This document shows, in pieces, positions 36,782 through 46,456 of a stretch of 58,060 nt of DNA. Both the position numbers and the translations under genes were made by a program. Origin of the DNA: Rhodovulum kholense. GTDB taxonomy: Bacteria; Pseudomonadota; Alphaproteobacteria; Rhodobacterales; Rhodobacteraceae. The notes below the pieces were generated by a model. It saw only the letters and a program-made list of their open reading frames with translations, was not told the DNA's origin and did not search any database. How positions within the stretch are numbered: position 1 is the first letter of the stretch; each line of letters begins with the position of its first letter. The stretch covers positions 1 through 58,060 of the forward strand of contig NZ_QAYC01000021.1 in NCBI RefSeq assembly GCF_003053725.1, read 5' to 3'.

Positions 36782-37443
36782 AAGTCGAGATTCGCGTAGT
36801 GCCTGGGCGGCGGGAAGCCCGGCACCTGATCGGCCAGAATGTTGCGGAAGGCGGGGCGCGACTTGATCTTGGCGTACCAGTCCTTGACCGCCGCGTTGCG
36901 GTTCCAGTCCACATCCGAAATGTAGTCGAGGCAGGACAGATGCGCCGCAGCAGCGAAATCGGCCAGCGTCATGACATCGCCCGCCAGCCAGCGGCGCTGG
37001 TCCAGCAGCCAGCCCATGTAGTCGATGTGAAACTTGATCGCCGCGGCCCCCGCCTTGACGTTGCGGCTGTCGGGATAGCCCGACTTGGTGACCTTCTTGT
37101 TCACCCGTTCATACAGCAGCTTCGAGGTCACCTCGTGGTGGAACTTGTCGTCGAACCAACAGACCAGCCGCCGCGCCTCGCAGCGCTCGACCGGGCCGCC
37201 GGGCAGCAGTTTCGGCTCGGGATAGACCTCGTCGAGAAATTCGCAGATCGCCTGGCTTTCGGCCATGGTGCGGCCGTCCATCCGCAAGACCGGCACCTTT
37301 CCGGCCGGGTTGCGCCGCATGAAATCGGCATCGCGCTCCCAGTAGCGTTCCTCCACCAGTTCGACCTCGATCCGTTTCTCGGCCAGCACCAGGCGGACCT
37401 TGCGGCAGAAGGGCGACAACGGCATGTGGTAGAGACGGTTCAT
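36778..37443 (-). CDS. Glutathione S-transferase family protein
   Basis: A 221-residue protein with a thioredoxin-like N-terminal domain ([20 protein letters not shown]; Ser/Cys in [15 protein letters not shown] cis-Pro; [11 protein letters not shown] glutathione-binding) and an all-helical C-terminal domain (about 85-221). Electrophile conjugation is the family role; the substrate is unknown. A start at 37443 fits the family; upstream ATG options give a non-conserved basic leader. Co-transcribed with queG. Confidence 0.9.
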   Translation of the reverse strand: MNRLYHMPLSPFCRKVRLVLAEKRIEVELVEERYWERDADFMRRNPAGKVPVLRMDGRTMAESQAICEFLDEVYPEPKLLPGGPVERCEARRLVCWFDDKFHHEVTSKLLYERVNKKVTKSGYPDSRNVKAGAAAIKFHIDYMGWLLDQRRWLAGDVMTLADFAAAAHLSCLDYISDVDWNRNAAVKDWYAKIKSRPAFRNILADQVPGFPPPRHYANLDF

Positions 37444-37498
37444 TCGGACGTCCTGACGGTTGACCTGACGGCCTTCATGGCCCCTCGGCCCCCGATTT

Positions 37499-38242
37499 TC
37501 AACTCTCGAAACATTTCGACCGGCCATCGGCCCGGATCGTGGCGGCGCCCTCCTCGACCTGCGCGGCCCGGCGCCGAAGCGTCGGCGACAGATGCGCGGG
37601 ATCGCGCTCTTTCGGGTTGGGCAACAGAACCGCCAGCCGCGCGGCCTGACCCGAGGTCAGCCTGGCGGGCGGGATGCCGTAATAATGCCAGGCAGCGGCG
37701 TCGATGCCAAAGACGCCCTCGCCGAACTCGGCCACGTTCAGATAGACCTCGAGGATGCGCCGCTTGGACCAGGTCAGTTCGACCAGCGGCGTCAGCACCG
37801 CCTCGAGCGCCTTGCGCGGCCAGCTGCGGCCCTGCCAGAGATAGACGTTCTTGACGGTCTGCTGGCTGATGGTCGAGGCGCCATAGCTGCCACCGGCCTC
37901 AAGCGCGCCGCGGATCGCGCCCATGTCGAACCCCCAATGCAGGCAGAAATTCGCGTCTTCGGCGGCCACCGCCGCGCGCTGCATGACCGGCGCGATGTCG
38001 CGCATCCGCGCCCATTGCTGGTCGATCTCGCCCAGACGCATGCGTTCGGACATCATGGTGGGGGTGATCGGCGGGTTGATCAGGCTGGGCGCGACCAGCC
38101 CGAGGGCCACGAGCGCGAGACCCGCAAGGGCCCCGCGCCGGGCCGTGCGGCGCAGGCGCCGGGCCAGCGGCAGGGGGGAGGCCGCAACCTTCGGCGCGCG
38201 CCGCGCAGTCTTCTTTCCGGTGCTCTTCGTCGCCTTTGCCAT
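37499..38242 (-). CDS. mtgA: Monofunctional biosynthetic peptidoglycan transglycosylase
   Basis: A 247-residue GT51 enzyme that polymerises lipid II glycan chains. A basic N-terminus is followed by one membrane span (about 39-55), then the catalytic part with AAEDANFCLHWGFD (Glu), GGSYGASTISQQTVKN and RKALEAVLTPLVELTWSK. No transpeptidase domain, so MtgA type. Start at MAKATKSTGKKTARR. Tail-proximal to the GST start by ~55 bases. Confidence 0.94.
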   Translation of the reverse strand: MAKATKSTGKKTARRAPKVAASPLPLARRLRRTARRGALAGLALVALGLVAPSLINPPITPTMMSERMRLGEIDQQWARMRDIAPVMQRAAVAAEDANFCLHWGFDMGAIRGALEAGGSYGASTISQQTVKNVYLWQGRSWPRKALEAVLTPLVELTWSKRRILEVYLNVAEFGEGVFGIDAAAWHYYGIPPARLTSGQAARLAVLLPNPKERDPAHLSPTLRRRAAQVEEGAATIRADGRSKCFES

Positions 38243-38330
38243 GCCCGCGTGATAGCCGAGCGCGCGTCGCTTGGCCACCGCCCCGCAAGGTCCGTCTTGC
38301 CGGGGCGCCGCCGCGACGAGAGCCCCCGGG

Positions 38331-38837
38331 TCAGGCCACCTTGTCGCGGGTCCGCTCGAGCACCTCGCGCAGGGTCGCCTCGTCTTCCTTCGACAGCGAG
38401 GTGCGCAGGATGCGGCCCTCGGCATCGACCTCGCGCAGCCGCTCGATCACGCGGTCGCCGGTGGCCTTGCGCACCAGAACGAACAGCGCCGAACTGCCGG
38501 GGGTCAGTTTCTCGCCCAGCTCCTTCATGAAGTCGTCGTCGATTCCGATGTCGCTGAGCGCGCCGCCGATGGCGCCCGCACCCGCGCCCACCGCGAGCCC
38601 CAGGAGCGGGTTGAGGAACAGAAGCCCGATCAGAAGTCCCCAGAACGATCCGCCCACGGCGCCCGCCGCGGTCAGGTTCACCGCCTGGTGCAGCTTGACC
38701 TTGCCCTCGTCGTTGCGGGTCACGACGACCACGTCTTCCATGTCGAGCAGATAGTCCTTCTGCATCCGGACCAGTTCGCCCCGCATGTCGAAGGCCTTGC
38801 TTTCATCGTCGAAGGCCACGGCAATCAGATCGGCCAT
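38331..38837 (-). CDS. DUF1269 family membrane protein
   Basis: A 168-residue protein beginning MADLIAVAFDDESKAFDM, then VVVVTRNDEGKVKLHQAV and a Gly/Ala-rich hydrophobic hairpin (about 55-100, AAGAVGGSFWGLLIGLLFLNP and GLAVGAGAGAIGGALSD). The pattern matches DUF1269, proteins with a central membrane-like hairpin and a soluble head. GGAGGT-type site upstream. Function unknown. Stands alone between mtgA and gltB. Confidence 0.87.
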   Translation of the reverse strand: MADLIAVAFDDESKAFDMRGELVRMQKDYLLDMEDVVVVTRNDEGKVKLHQAVNLTAAGAVGGSFWGLLIGLLFLNPLLGLAVGAGAGAIGGALSDIGIDDDFMKELGEKLTPGSSALFVLVRKATGDRVIERLREVDAEGRILRTSLSKEDEATLREVLERTRDKVA

Positions 38838-38911
38838 TTCAACCTCCTTTTGCAGTTTCCATTACGCAAGGAGGTGGGGCCGCGAGGCCCGCCGAGAAAC
38901 CCGTCGCAGGA

Positions 38912-38954
38912 TCAAAAACGAGTGACCCCCGCGCGCCTTTCGGCGGCGGGGGTC
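38912..38954 (-). terminator. Rho-independent terminator after gltB
   Basis: On the minus strand GACCCCCGC-CGCC-GAAA-GGCG(C)-GCGGGGGTC (38924-38954) makes a long stem with a GAAA tetraloop and one bulged C, followed by ACTCGTTTTTG. It begins ~25 bases past the gltB stop. Confidence 0.85.
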
Positions 38955-38978
38955 GTCATTTTCAGGCCGAAACAGGCT

Positions 38979-41900
38979 CTATTCCGCCGGAACCGCGCGT
39001 TCTTCGTTGCCCAGCGGATGGGTCAGGTGCGGCAGCATCTCCCGCGGGCAGACCTGAAGGAAGTTGCCCTTTTCCAGTTCCCAATGGGCGAGGATGTCGC
39101 GCGCCTTCGGGCTGCCGGTTTCTTCGGCATGGCGGGTGATCAGGCCTTTCAGCTCTGCCTCCCAATGCTGGACCGCCACCTTGCAGGTGATCAGCGTCTC
39201 GGGGTTGATCTTCAGCGACGCCTCGCCTTCGGGATCGTAGAGATAGGCCATCCCGCCGGTCATGCCCGCGCCGAAGTTGGCGCCGATCGTGCCGAGGATC
39301 ACCGCGATCCCGCCGGTCATGTATTCGCAGCCGTTCGAGCCGCAGCCCTCGACCACCACCCTGGCACCCGAGTTCCGCACGGCGAAGCGTTCGCCCGCCC
39401 GGCCCAGCGCGAAGAGATACCCGTCGGTCGCCCCGTACAGCACGGTGTTGCCGATGATCGTGTTCTCGGAGGCCACCAGCGGCGAGCTGAGCGGCGGGCG
39501 CACCACGATGATCGCGCCCGAGAGCCCCTTGCCGACATAGTCGTTGGCATCGCCCGCGACGATGATCTTCAGCCCCGGCGCCCCGAACGCCCCCAGCGAC
39601 TGCCCGGCACTGCCCGCGAGTTTCACGGTCAGATGGTCGGGCTGCAGCTTGTTGCGCATGCCAAAGCGCTGGACGATGTGGCTGGACACCCGGGTGCCGA
39701 TGGTCCGGTGGGTGTTCCGCACCGCGTAGCTGACCTGCATCTTCTCGCCATCCTCGAAGAACGGGGCGGCATCGCGCAGGATCTCGGCGTCAAGCGCGTC
39801 CGGCACCTCGGTCCGCGACCGGCTGCGGTCGAGGGTCGGGCGGTCGTTGGCATCGACCTGGATCAGCAGCGGGTTCAGGTCGAGGTCGTCGAGATGGGCC
39901 GAGCCCCGGCTGATCTGGGTCAGCAGGTCCGACCGGCCGATGATCTCGTCCATGGACCGCGCGCCGATCTGGCTGAGCAGCTCGCGCACTTCCTGGGCGT
40001 AGAAGGTGATGAGGTTCACCACCTTGTCGGCATTGCCGGTGAACTTGGCGCGCAGCTTTTCATCCTGGGTGCAGACGCCCACCGGGCAGGTGTTCGACTG
40101 GCACTGGCGGACCATGATGCAGCCCATGGCGATCAGCGCGGCGGTGCCGATGCCATATTCCTCGGCCCCCATCATCGCGGCCATGACGATGTCGCGCCCG
40201 GTGCGCAGCCCGCCATCGGTCCGAAGCGTCACCCGCTCGCGCAGGTTGTTCATCGACAGCACCTGATGCGCCTCGGTCAGGCCCATCTCCCAGGGCAGCC
40301 CGGCATATTTGATCGAGGTCGCGGGCGAGGCCCCGGTGCCGCCATTGTGGCCGGAAATCAGGATCACGTCGGCCTTGGCCTTGGCCACACCGGCGGCAAT
40401 CGTGCCGACGCCGGACGACGCCACCAGCTTGACCGTCACCTTGCAGCGCGGGTTGATCTGCTTGAGGTCGTAGATCAGCTGCGCGAGGTCCTCGATCGAG
40501 TAGATGTCGTGGTGCGGCGGCGGCGAGATCAGGGTCACGCCCTTGGTCGAGTGCCGCAGGCGCGCGATCAGGTCGGTGACCTTCATCCCCGGAAGCTGGC
40601 CACCCTCGCCGGGCTTGGCGCCTTGGGCCACCTTGATTTCAAGCTCTTCGCAGTGGTTCAGGTATTCGGCGGTGACGCCGAACCGGCCCGAGGCCACCTG
40701 CTTGATCTTGGCCGAGGGGTTGTCGCCGTTCGGTTCCGGGTAGAAATGCGCCGGGTCCTCGCCGCCCTCGCCCGAGTCGGACTTGGCGCCGATCCGGTTC
40801 ATGGCGACGTTCAGGGTCTTGTGCGCCTCGGGCGACAGCGCCCCCAGCGACATGCCGGGCGTCACGAAGCGCTTGCGGATCGAGGTGATCGATTCGACCT
40901 CGTCCAGCGGCACCGGCTTGCCCAGCGACTTGATGTCCAGAAGGTCGCGCAGGTGGATCGGCGGGTTCGACCGCATCGCGGCAGAATACTGCTTCCACAC
41001 CTCGAAGGACGCGGTGTTGCAGGCCTGTTGCAGCATGTGCATCGTGGTGGCTTCCCAGGCGTGACGTTCGCCGGTGCGGCGCGCCTTGTAGAAGCCGCCG
41101 ATCGGCAGCACGTCCTGGCCGCCCATCCAGCCCAGCCGGTGCACCTCTTCCAGCTTGCGCTGGATGCCGGTGACGCCGATGCCCGAGATCCGGCTGTGCA
41201 TGCCGGGGAAGTATTCGGCACACATCGCGCGGCTGAGGCCCACGGCCTCGAAGTTGAGCCCGCCGCGATAGGACGAGATCACCGAGATGCCCATCTTGGA
41301 CATGATCTTCAAAAGGCCCAGGTCGATGGCCTTGCGGTAATGGCCGACGGCCTCGGTCAGGCTGCAATCCAGAAGGCCGCGCTTGATGCGGTCGGCCAGC
41401 GTGTCCTCGGCCAGATAGGCGTTCACCGTGGTGGCGCCGCAGCCGATCAGCACCGCGAAGTAATGCGGGTCGACGCATTCGGCCGAGCGCACGTTCAGCG
41501 AGCAGAAGGTCCGGAGCCCCTTGCGGGTCAGCCAGCTGTGCACCGCCGAGGTCGCGAGGATCATCGGCATCGCGACCTTGTCCTCGCCCTGATGGTGGTC
41601 GGTCAGCACGATATGGCCCGCGCCGGACCGCACCGCGTCCTCGGCCTCGTTGCGGATCCGCTGCAGCCCGAGGCGCAGCGCCTCGGGGCCCGCGCCCGGC
41701 GGGAAGGTGCAGTCGATCTCGGCCATCGGCACCGAGAAATGCTTCACCAGCTCGTCGAACTGCGCGTTGCCGAGGAAGGGGCTTTCCAGAATCACGATCC
41801 GGGTCTGGCTGCCATCCTCGTCCAGCACGTTGCGAAGGTTGCCGAAGCGCGTCTTGAGGCTCATCACCCGGTATTCGCGCAGACTGTCGATCGGCGGGTT

Positions 41901-43517
41901 GGTGACCTGGCTGAAGTTCTGCCGGAAGAAGTGGCTGAGCGGACGGTACTTGTCGGACAGCACCGCCGAGGGAGTGTCGTCGCCCATCGAGGCCAGCGCC
42001 TCCTTGCCGTCCTCGGCCATCGGCATCAGGATCGATTCGATTTCCTCGATGGTATAGCCTGCCGAGATCTGCCGCCGACGCAGGTCCGCCCCGTCGAACA
42101 GCGGCTTTTCGGACACCGCGGTCAGCACCTCGTCGATCTCGGTCACCTTGTCGAGCCACTCGCCAAACGGTTGGGTGGCCGCCATCATGTCCTTGATCTC
42201 GCTGTCGCGCAGCAGCTTGCCCTCGGTCATGTCGACCGCGATCATCTGCCCCGGGCCAAGCGCGCCCTTCTCGCGGACGCTGGATTCCTCGGTCGGGACC
42301 ATGCCGCTTTCGGACCCGGCAATCAGCAGGCCGTCGCCGGTGACGACATAGCGCATCGGGCGCAGCCCGTTCCGGTCGAGCCCGGCACAGACCCAGCGGC
42401 CGTCGGTCATGGCCAGGGCGGCCGGACCGTCCCAGGGCTCCATCACCGAGTTCACATAGGCATACATGTCGCGCCAGGACTGTTTCAGTTCGACCGCCTG
42501 CTGCGACCAGGCCTCGGGCACCAGCATGGTCTTGGCCATCGGCGCGTTGCGGCCCGCACGGACCAGCACCTCGAACACCGAGTCGAGCGCGGCCGAGTCC
42601 GAGGACCCCTGCGCCACGATCGGCTTGATGTCCTCGGCCAGTTCGCCGAAGGCAGACGACGCCATCCGGATCTCGTGGCTTTTCAGCCAGTTGAGGTTGC
42701 CCTTGAGGGTGTTGATCTCGCCGTTATGGGCCAGCATGCGGAACGGCTGGGCCAGCCACCATTGCGGGAAGGTGTTGGTCGAATAGCGCTGGTGATAGAT
42801 CGCGAAGGCCGACTCGAACCGGTCGTCCTTGAGGTCGGGATAGAATTCGGCCACCTGCTCGGCCAGCATCATCCCTTTGTAGATCAGCGACCGGCAGCTC
42901 AGCGAACAGATGTAAAGCGAGGGCACCTGGGCGGCGGCGGCGGCCTTCTCGATCCGGCGGCGGATGACGTAAAGCTCGCGCTCGAAGGTTTCCTCGTCCA
43001 CGTCCTTGGCATTCGAGATCAGGATCTGTTCGATCTCGGGCCGGGTCGCATTGGCCTTCTCGCCCAGCACGTCGGTATTCACCGGCACGTGGCGCCAGCC
43101 GTAGATATAGTAGCCCATGCGCAGGACTTCGGTCTCGACGATGGTCCGGCAGACCTCCTGCGCGCTGAAATCGGTGCGCGGCAGGAAGACCTGGCCCACC
43201 GCGATCAGCCGGTCGGCATGGGGCTCGTGGCCGGTGCGGCGGATCTGGTCGTAGAAGAACGGCACCGGGATCTGCACATGGATGCCCGCGCCGTCGCCGG
43301 TCTTGCCGTCGGCATCGACCGCGCCGCGGTGCCAGACCGCCTTCAGCGCGTCGATCCCGTTCTCGACCACCTTGCGCGAGGGCTTGCCGTCGATGGCGAC
43401 GACCAGACCCACGCCACAGGACGAATGTTCGTCTTCGGGGCTGTAAAGACCGTTCTCGGCCACGAAAGCCCGCTTGGCTTCTTCCCGGGCAACCCAGGCG
43501 GCATCGTATTTGGTCAT
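38979..43517 (-). CDS. gltB: Glutamate synthase (NADPH) large subunit
   Basis: A 1512-residue enzyme converting glutamine and 2-oxoglutarate to two glutamates. The N-terminal ~33 residues are a propeptide removed to expose the glutaminase nucleophile Cys34 (CGVGLVVAIDG). The FMN-binding synthase domain shows SGHNGGTGASPATS and the 3Fe-4S Cys set in CIMVRQCQSNTCPVGVC; the C-terminal beta-helix domain has GCGSNGCEYMTGG. The ATG overlaps the stop of the GFA gene by 4 bases. Together with gltD it assimilates ammonium with glutamine synthetase. Full length for the bacterial type. Confidence 0.97.
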   Translation of the reverse strand: MTKYDAAWVAREEAKRAFVAENGLYSPEDEHSSCGVGLVVAIDGKPSRKVVENGIDALKAVWHRGAVDADGKTGDGAGIHVQIPVPFFYDQIRRTGHEPHADRLIAVGQVFLPRTDFSAQEVCRTIVETEVLRMGYYIYGWRHVPVNTDVLGEKANATRPEIEQILISNAKDVDEETFERELYVIRRRIEKAAAAAQVPSLYICSLSCRSLIYKGMMLAEQVAEFYPDLKDDRFESAFAIYHQRYSTNTFPQWWLAQPFRMLAHNGEINTLKGNLNWLKSHEIRMASSAFGELAEDIKPIVAQGSSDSAALDSVFEVLVRAGRNAPMAKTMLVPEAWSQQAVELKQSWRDMYAYVNSVMEPWDGPAALAMTDGRWVCAGLDRNGLRPMRYVVTGDGLLIAGSESGMVPTEESSVREKGALGPGQMIAVDMTEGKLLRDSEIKDMMAATQPFGEWLDKVTEIDEVLTAVSEKPLFDGADLRRRQISAGYTIEEIESILMPMAEDGKEALASMGDDTPSAVLSDKYRPLSHFFRQNFSQVTNPPIDSLREYRVMSLKTRFGNLRNVLDEDGSQTRIVILESPFLGNAQFDELVKHFSVPMAEIDCTFPPGAGPEALRLGLQRIRNEAEDAVRSGAGHIVLTDHHQGEDKVAMPMILATSAVHSWLTRKGLRTFCSLNVRSAECVDPHYFAVLIGCGATTVNAYLAEDTLADRIKRGLLDCSLTEAVGHYRKAIDLGLLKIMSKMGISVISSYRGGLNFEAVGLSRAMCAEYFPGMHSRISGIGVTGIQRKLEEVHRLGWMGGQDVLPIGGFYKARRTGERHAWEATTMHMLQQACNTASFEVWKQYSAAMRSNPPIHLRDLLDIKSLGKPVPLDEVESITSIRKRFVTPGMSLGALSPEAHKTLNVAMNRIGAKSDSGEGGEDPAHFYPEPNGDNPSAKIKQVASGRFGVTAEYLNHCEELEIKVAQGAKPGEGGQLPGMKVTDLIARLRHSTKGVTLISPPPHHDIYSIEDLAQLIYDLKQINPRCKVTVKLVASSGVGTIAAGVAKAKADVILISGHNGGTGASPATSIKYAGLPWEMGLTEAHQVLSMNNLRERVTLRTDGGLRTGRDIVMAAMMGAEEYGIGTAALIAMGCIMVRQCQSNTCPVGVCTQDEKLRAKFTGNADKVVNLITFYAQEVRELLSQIGARSMDEIIGRSDLLTQISRGSAHLDDLDLNPLLIQVDANDRPTLDRSRSRTEVPDALDAEILRDAAPFFEDGEKMQVSYAVRNTHRTIGTRVSSHIVQRFGMRNKLQPDHLTVKLAGSAGQSLGAFGAPGLKIIVAGDANDYVGKGLSGAIIVVRPPLSSPLVASENTIIGNTVLYGATDGYLFALGRAGERFAVRNSGARVVVEGCGSNGCEYMTGGIAVILGTIGANFGAGMTGGMAYLYDPEGEASLKINPETLITCKVAVQHWEAELKGLITRHAEETGSPKARDILAHWELEKGNFLQVCPREMLPHLTHPLGNEERAVPAE

Positions 43518-43978
43518 TGCTGTTCTCCTTCGGAGCCCGTCGAGCCCATGCTCATTCCGTCTGCGGCCGCGGCCATCATCTGGGCCTCGGTCAACCGCAC
43601 GTGATCGCCGGCGAAGGCATAGCCGCCGGGTTTGCTGTCGATATAGACCTCCGAGCTCAGCGGCAGGTCGCGGGTGCCCTCGAAGAGCCCGGCCGAGACG
43701 AAGCAATGCCCCTTATGCGCACCTTCAGCGGTGAAGGCGTACCAGAGCGACGAGCCGCATTCCGGACAGAACGCGCGCTCGGCCCATTGCGACGAGACAT
43801 AGGTCTTGACCGGACCCTCGGTCCGGATCGGCTGCGTGGTATGGACCGCCATCAGCGGGCCCGAGGTCCATTTGCGGCACATCGCGCAATGGCAGGCGCT
43901 AAGCACCTGTTGCGCCGGCTCGATCTCGACCGTGACGGCGCCGCAGAGACATTGCCCCTTCAGACTGGTGTCGGACAT
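43514..43978 (-). CDS. GFA-family (glutathione-dependent formaldehyde-activating-like) protein
   Basis: A 154-residue zinc protein: CLCGAVTVEI at the N-terminus, CHCAMCRKWTSG, and FCPECGSSLWYAF supply two Cys clusters typical of the GFA/CENP-V fold. Proteins of this family carry out glutathione-linked reactions or have unknown roles. It lies between gltD and gltB with 12 bases and a 4-base overlap, so it is transcribed and perhaps translationally coupled with gltB. The reason for its place here is unknown. Confidence 0.9.
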   Translation of the reverse strand: MSDTSLKGQCLCGAVTVEIEPAQQVLSACHCAMCRKWTSGPLMAVHTTQPIRTEGPVKTYVSSQWAERAFCPECGSSLWYAFTAEGAHKGHCFVSAGLFEGTRDLPLSSEVYIDSKPGGYAFAGDHVRLTEAQMMAAAADGMSMGSTGSEGEQQ

Positions 43979-43990
43979 CGACCGCTCTCC

Positions 43991-45424
43991 CTATTCGGCC
44001 GCGACCTGGGCGGGCTGCGCCAGGAAGTCGAGGATGCTGTCGGCCGCCTCGCGCCCGTCGCGGATCGCCCAGACGACAAGGCTTGCGCCGCGCACGATGT
44101 CGCCGACCGCGAAGACGCCCGGCAGCGAGGTCTCGTGGCTGCGGAAATCGGCCTTCACGGTGCCCCAGCGGGTCACTTCCAGCTCGTCCTCGCCCCACAT
44201 CGCGGGCAGGTCCTCGGGCTCGAAGCCCAGCGCCTTGATCACCAGATCGGCGGGCTCGGCATAATCGGCGCCCTCGATCACCTCGGGCGATTGCCGCCCC
44301 GTGGCATCCGGCGGGCCAAGCCGCATCTTCTGCACCATGACCGAGCTGACCGGATCGCCGGCAAAGCCCTTCGGCGCCGAGAGCCAGACGAATTCGACGC
44401 CCTCTTCTTCCGCATTCTGCACCTCGCGCTGCGAGCCCGGCATGTTGGCCCGGTCGCGGCGGTAAAGGCATTTCACGCTGACCGCGCCCTGACGGATCGC
44501 GGTGCGCACGCAGTCCATGGCGGTATCGCCGCCGCCGACCACGATCACCCGCTTGCCCTCGGCATTGAGCTCGCCCGACAGGTATTCCGGCACCTCGTCG
44601 CCGAAGCTGACCCGGTTCGAGGCGGTCAGGTAGTCCAGCGCGGCGACAATGCCCTGCGCGCCCGCGCCCGGGCCGGTCAGATCGCGCCCCTTGTAGACGC
44701 CGGTCGCGATAAGGACCGCGTCATGCTTGCCGCGGATCGCGTCGAAGCTGATATCGGTGCCGACATCGCAGTTCAGCACGAATTCGACGCCGCCCTGTTC
44801 GAGCTGCGCCACCCGGCGCATGACGATGTCCTTTTCCAGCTTGAAGCCGGGAATGCCGTAGGTCAGCAGCCCGCCCGCCCGGTCGTGCCGGTCATAGACG
44901 GTCACCTGCAGCCCCGCGCGCCGCAGCCGGTCGGCCGCCGCCAGTCCGCCCGGACCCGCGCCGATGATGCCCACGCTTTCGCTGCGCTCCTGGGTCGGCG
45001 CGATCGGCGGCACCCAGCCTTCGTCCCAGGCGGTGTCGGTGATGTATTTCTCGACCGCGCCGATGGTCACGGTGCCATGGCCCGACTGCTCGATCACGCA
45101 ATTGCCTTCGCAAAGCCGGTCCTGCGGGCAGATCCGGCCGCAGATCTCGGGGAAGGTATTGGTGGCCTGGCTCATGGCGTAGGCCTCTTCCAGACGGCCC
45201 TCGGCGGTCAGCCGCAGCCAGTCGGGGATGTTGTTGTGCAGCGGGCAGTGCGTCTGGCAGAACGGCACGCCGCACTGGCTGCAGCGCGAGGCCTGCTCGG
45301 CAGCCTTTTCCGCGGCGAACTCGGCATAGATTTCGTCGAAATCCTTCGCGCGGTCACCGGCCTCACGTTTCTCCGGCGTCTCTTTCGCCACGCGGACGAA
45401 CTGAAGCATCTTTTGCTGCGCCAT
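43991..45424 (-). CDS. gltD: Glutamate synthase (NADPH) small subunit
   Basis: A 477-residue flavoprotein that supplies electrons from NADPH to GltB. Cys ligands for the two 4Fe-4S clusters are in CSQCGVPFCQTHCPLHN and CGRICPQDRLCEGNC near the N-terminus; the FAD motif is GIIGAGPGGLAAADRLRRAG and the NADPH motif is VIVVGGGDTAMDC. First gene of gltD-GFA-gltB. Length matches the family. Confidence 0.97.
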   Translation of the reverse strand: MAQQKMLQFVRVAKETPEKREAGDRAKDFDEIYAEFAAEKAAEQASRCSQCGVPFCQTHCPLHNNIPDWLRLTAEGRLEEAYAMSQATNTFPEICGRICPQDRLCEGNCVIEQSGHGTVTIGAVEKYITDTAWDEGWVPPIAPTQERSESVGIIGAGPGGLAAADRLRRAGLQVTVYDRHDRAGGLLTYGIPGFKLEKDIVMRRVAQLEQGGVEFVLNCDVGTDISFDAIRGKHDAVLIATGVYKGRDLTGPGAGAQGIVAALDYLTASNRVSFGDEVPEYLSGELNAEGKRVIVVGGGDTAMDCVRTAIRQGAVSVKCLYRRDRANMPGSQREVQNAEEEGVEFVWLSAPKGFAGDPVSSVMVQKMRLGPPDATGRQSPEVIEGADYAEPADLVIKALGFEPEDLPAMWGEDELEVTRWGTVKADFRSHETSLPGVFAVGDIVRGASLVVWAIRDGREAADSILDFLAQPAQVAAE

Positions 45425-45652
45425 TGCCTTTCCTTCCAGGATGGGTCGGGACCTTCGGAAAGCTTCTATACGGAGGAAGCCAGATCATTAAAAGTCAGCA
45501 ATACTGTCCTACTTGACGGAAAATTCGCCCCCGGCGCCCTTCGAGCCGCGACAAACTGCATTTTTAGGTCAGCATGTATTCCATATGGTGGAGTCTTCCC
45601 TTTCCGAATCACGTCCCTATGCTGGCGCCATCCTGAACCTCCGGGCCATCCC

Positions 45653-46456
45653 ATGACGCTTTTCCACTTGTTTCTGATCGCGGTGATCCAGGGCATCACC
45701 GAGTTTCTTCCGATTTCCTCTTCGGGCCACCTGATTCTGCTGCCGGGCCTGACCGGCATGGCCGATCAGGGCCATATCATCGACGTCGCGGTGCATGTGG
45801 GCACGCTGGCGGCGGTCGTCCTGTACTTCTGGAAGGACTCGATGCTGGCGCTGGGCGGCCTGACCCGGGTCGCGCGCGGCAAGATCGACACGCCCGGCGC
45901 CTTTCTGGCGCTCTGCCTGATCGTGGCGACCATTCCGGTCATGGCGGTCGGGCTGGTGCTGGAGCTGACCGGGCTCGAGGACATGATGCGCAGCATCGCG
46001 GTGATCGGCTGGACCATGCTGATCTTCGGCATCGTGCTCTGGGTCGCCGACACCCGCTTTCCCGAGACCCGCAAGGCCAATACCTGGACGCTGAAACACG
46101 CCATCATCCTGGGCCTGTGGCAGGTGGTCGCACTGATCCCCGGCACCTCGCGGTCGGGCATCACCATCACCGGCGCGCGGATGCTGGGCTATGACCGGGT
46201 CGGCGCCGCGCGGCTGTCGATGCTGATGTCGATCCCGACGATCCTCGCCTCGGCGGTGCTGGTCGGCGGCAAGGCCGCAGCCGAGGCCGACATGGCGGTG
46301 CTGCGCGACGGCGCCATCGCCGCCGGCTTCACCTTCGTCTCGGCGCTGATCGCGCTGGCGGTGATGATGCGGCTCGCCCGGTCGATCAGCTTCACGCCCT
46401 ATGTGGTCTACCGGGTGATCCTCGGCCTCGTGCTGCTCTGGATCGCATATACCTGA
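45653..46456 (+). CDS. uppP: Undecaprenyl-diphosphatase UppP
   Basis: A 267-residue inner-membrane phosphatase recycling the lipid carrier of cell-wall synthesis. The two signature loops are complete: EFLPISSSGHL (about 17-27; Glu and Ser) and PGTSRSGITITGARMLG (catalytic Arg/Ser). About eight hydrophobic segments. The ATG at 45653 gives the normal MTLFHLFLIAVIQGITEF start. Divergent from gltD (228-base gap) and convergent with the next gene, whose stop is directly adjacent (TGATCA). Confidence 0.96.
   Translation: MTLFHLFLIAVIQGITEFLPISSSGHLILLPGLTGMADQGHIIDVAVHVGTLAAVVLYFWKDSMLALGGLTRVARGKIDTPGAFLALCLIVATIPVMAVGLVLELTGLEDMMRSIAVIGWTMLIFGIVLWVADTRFPETRKANTWTLKHAIILGLWQVVALIPGTSRSGITITGARMLGYDRVGAARLSMLMSIPTILASAVLVGGKAAAEADMAVLRDGAIAAGFTFVSALIALAVMMRLARSISFTPYVVYRVILGLVLLWIAYT

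Noticed and set aside
38271-43604. A 1777-codon open frame on the plus strand opposite gltB
   Set aside because: It lies antisense to a full-length glutamate synthase gene, its translation is rich in His/Arg/Asp/Gly as expected from a mirrored high-GC gene, and it shows no family pattern.
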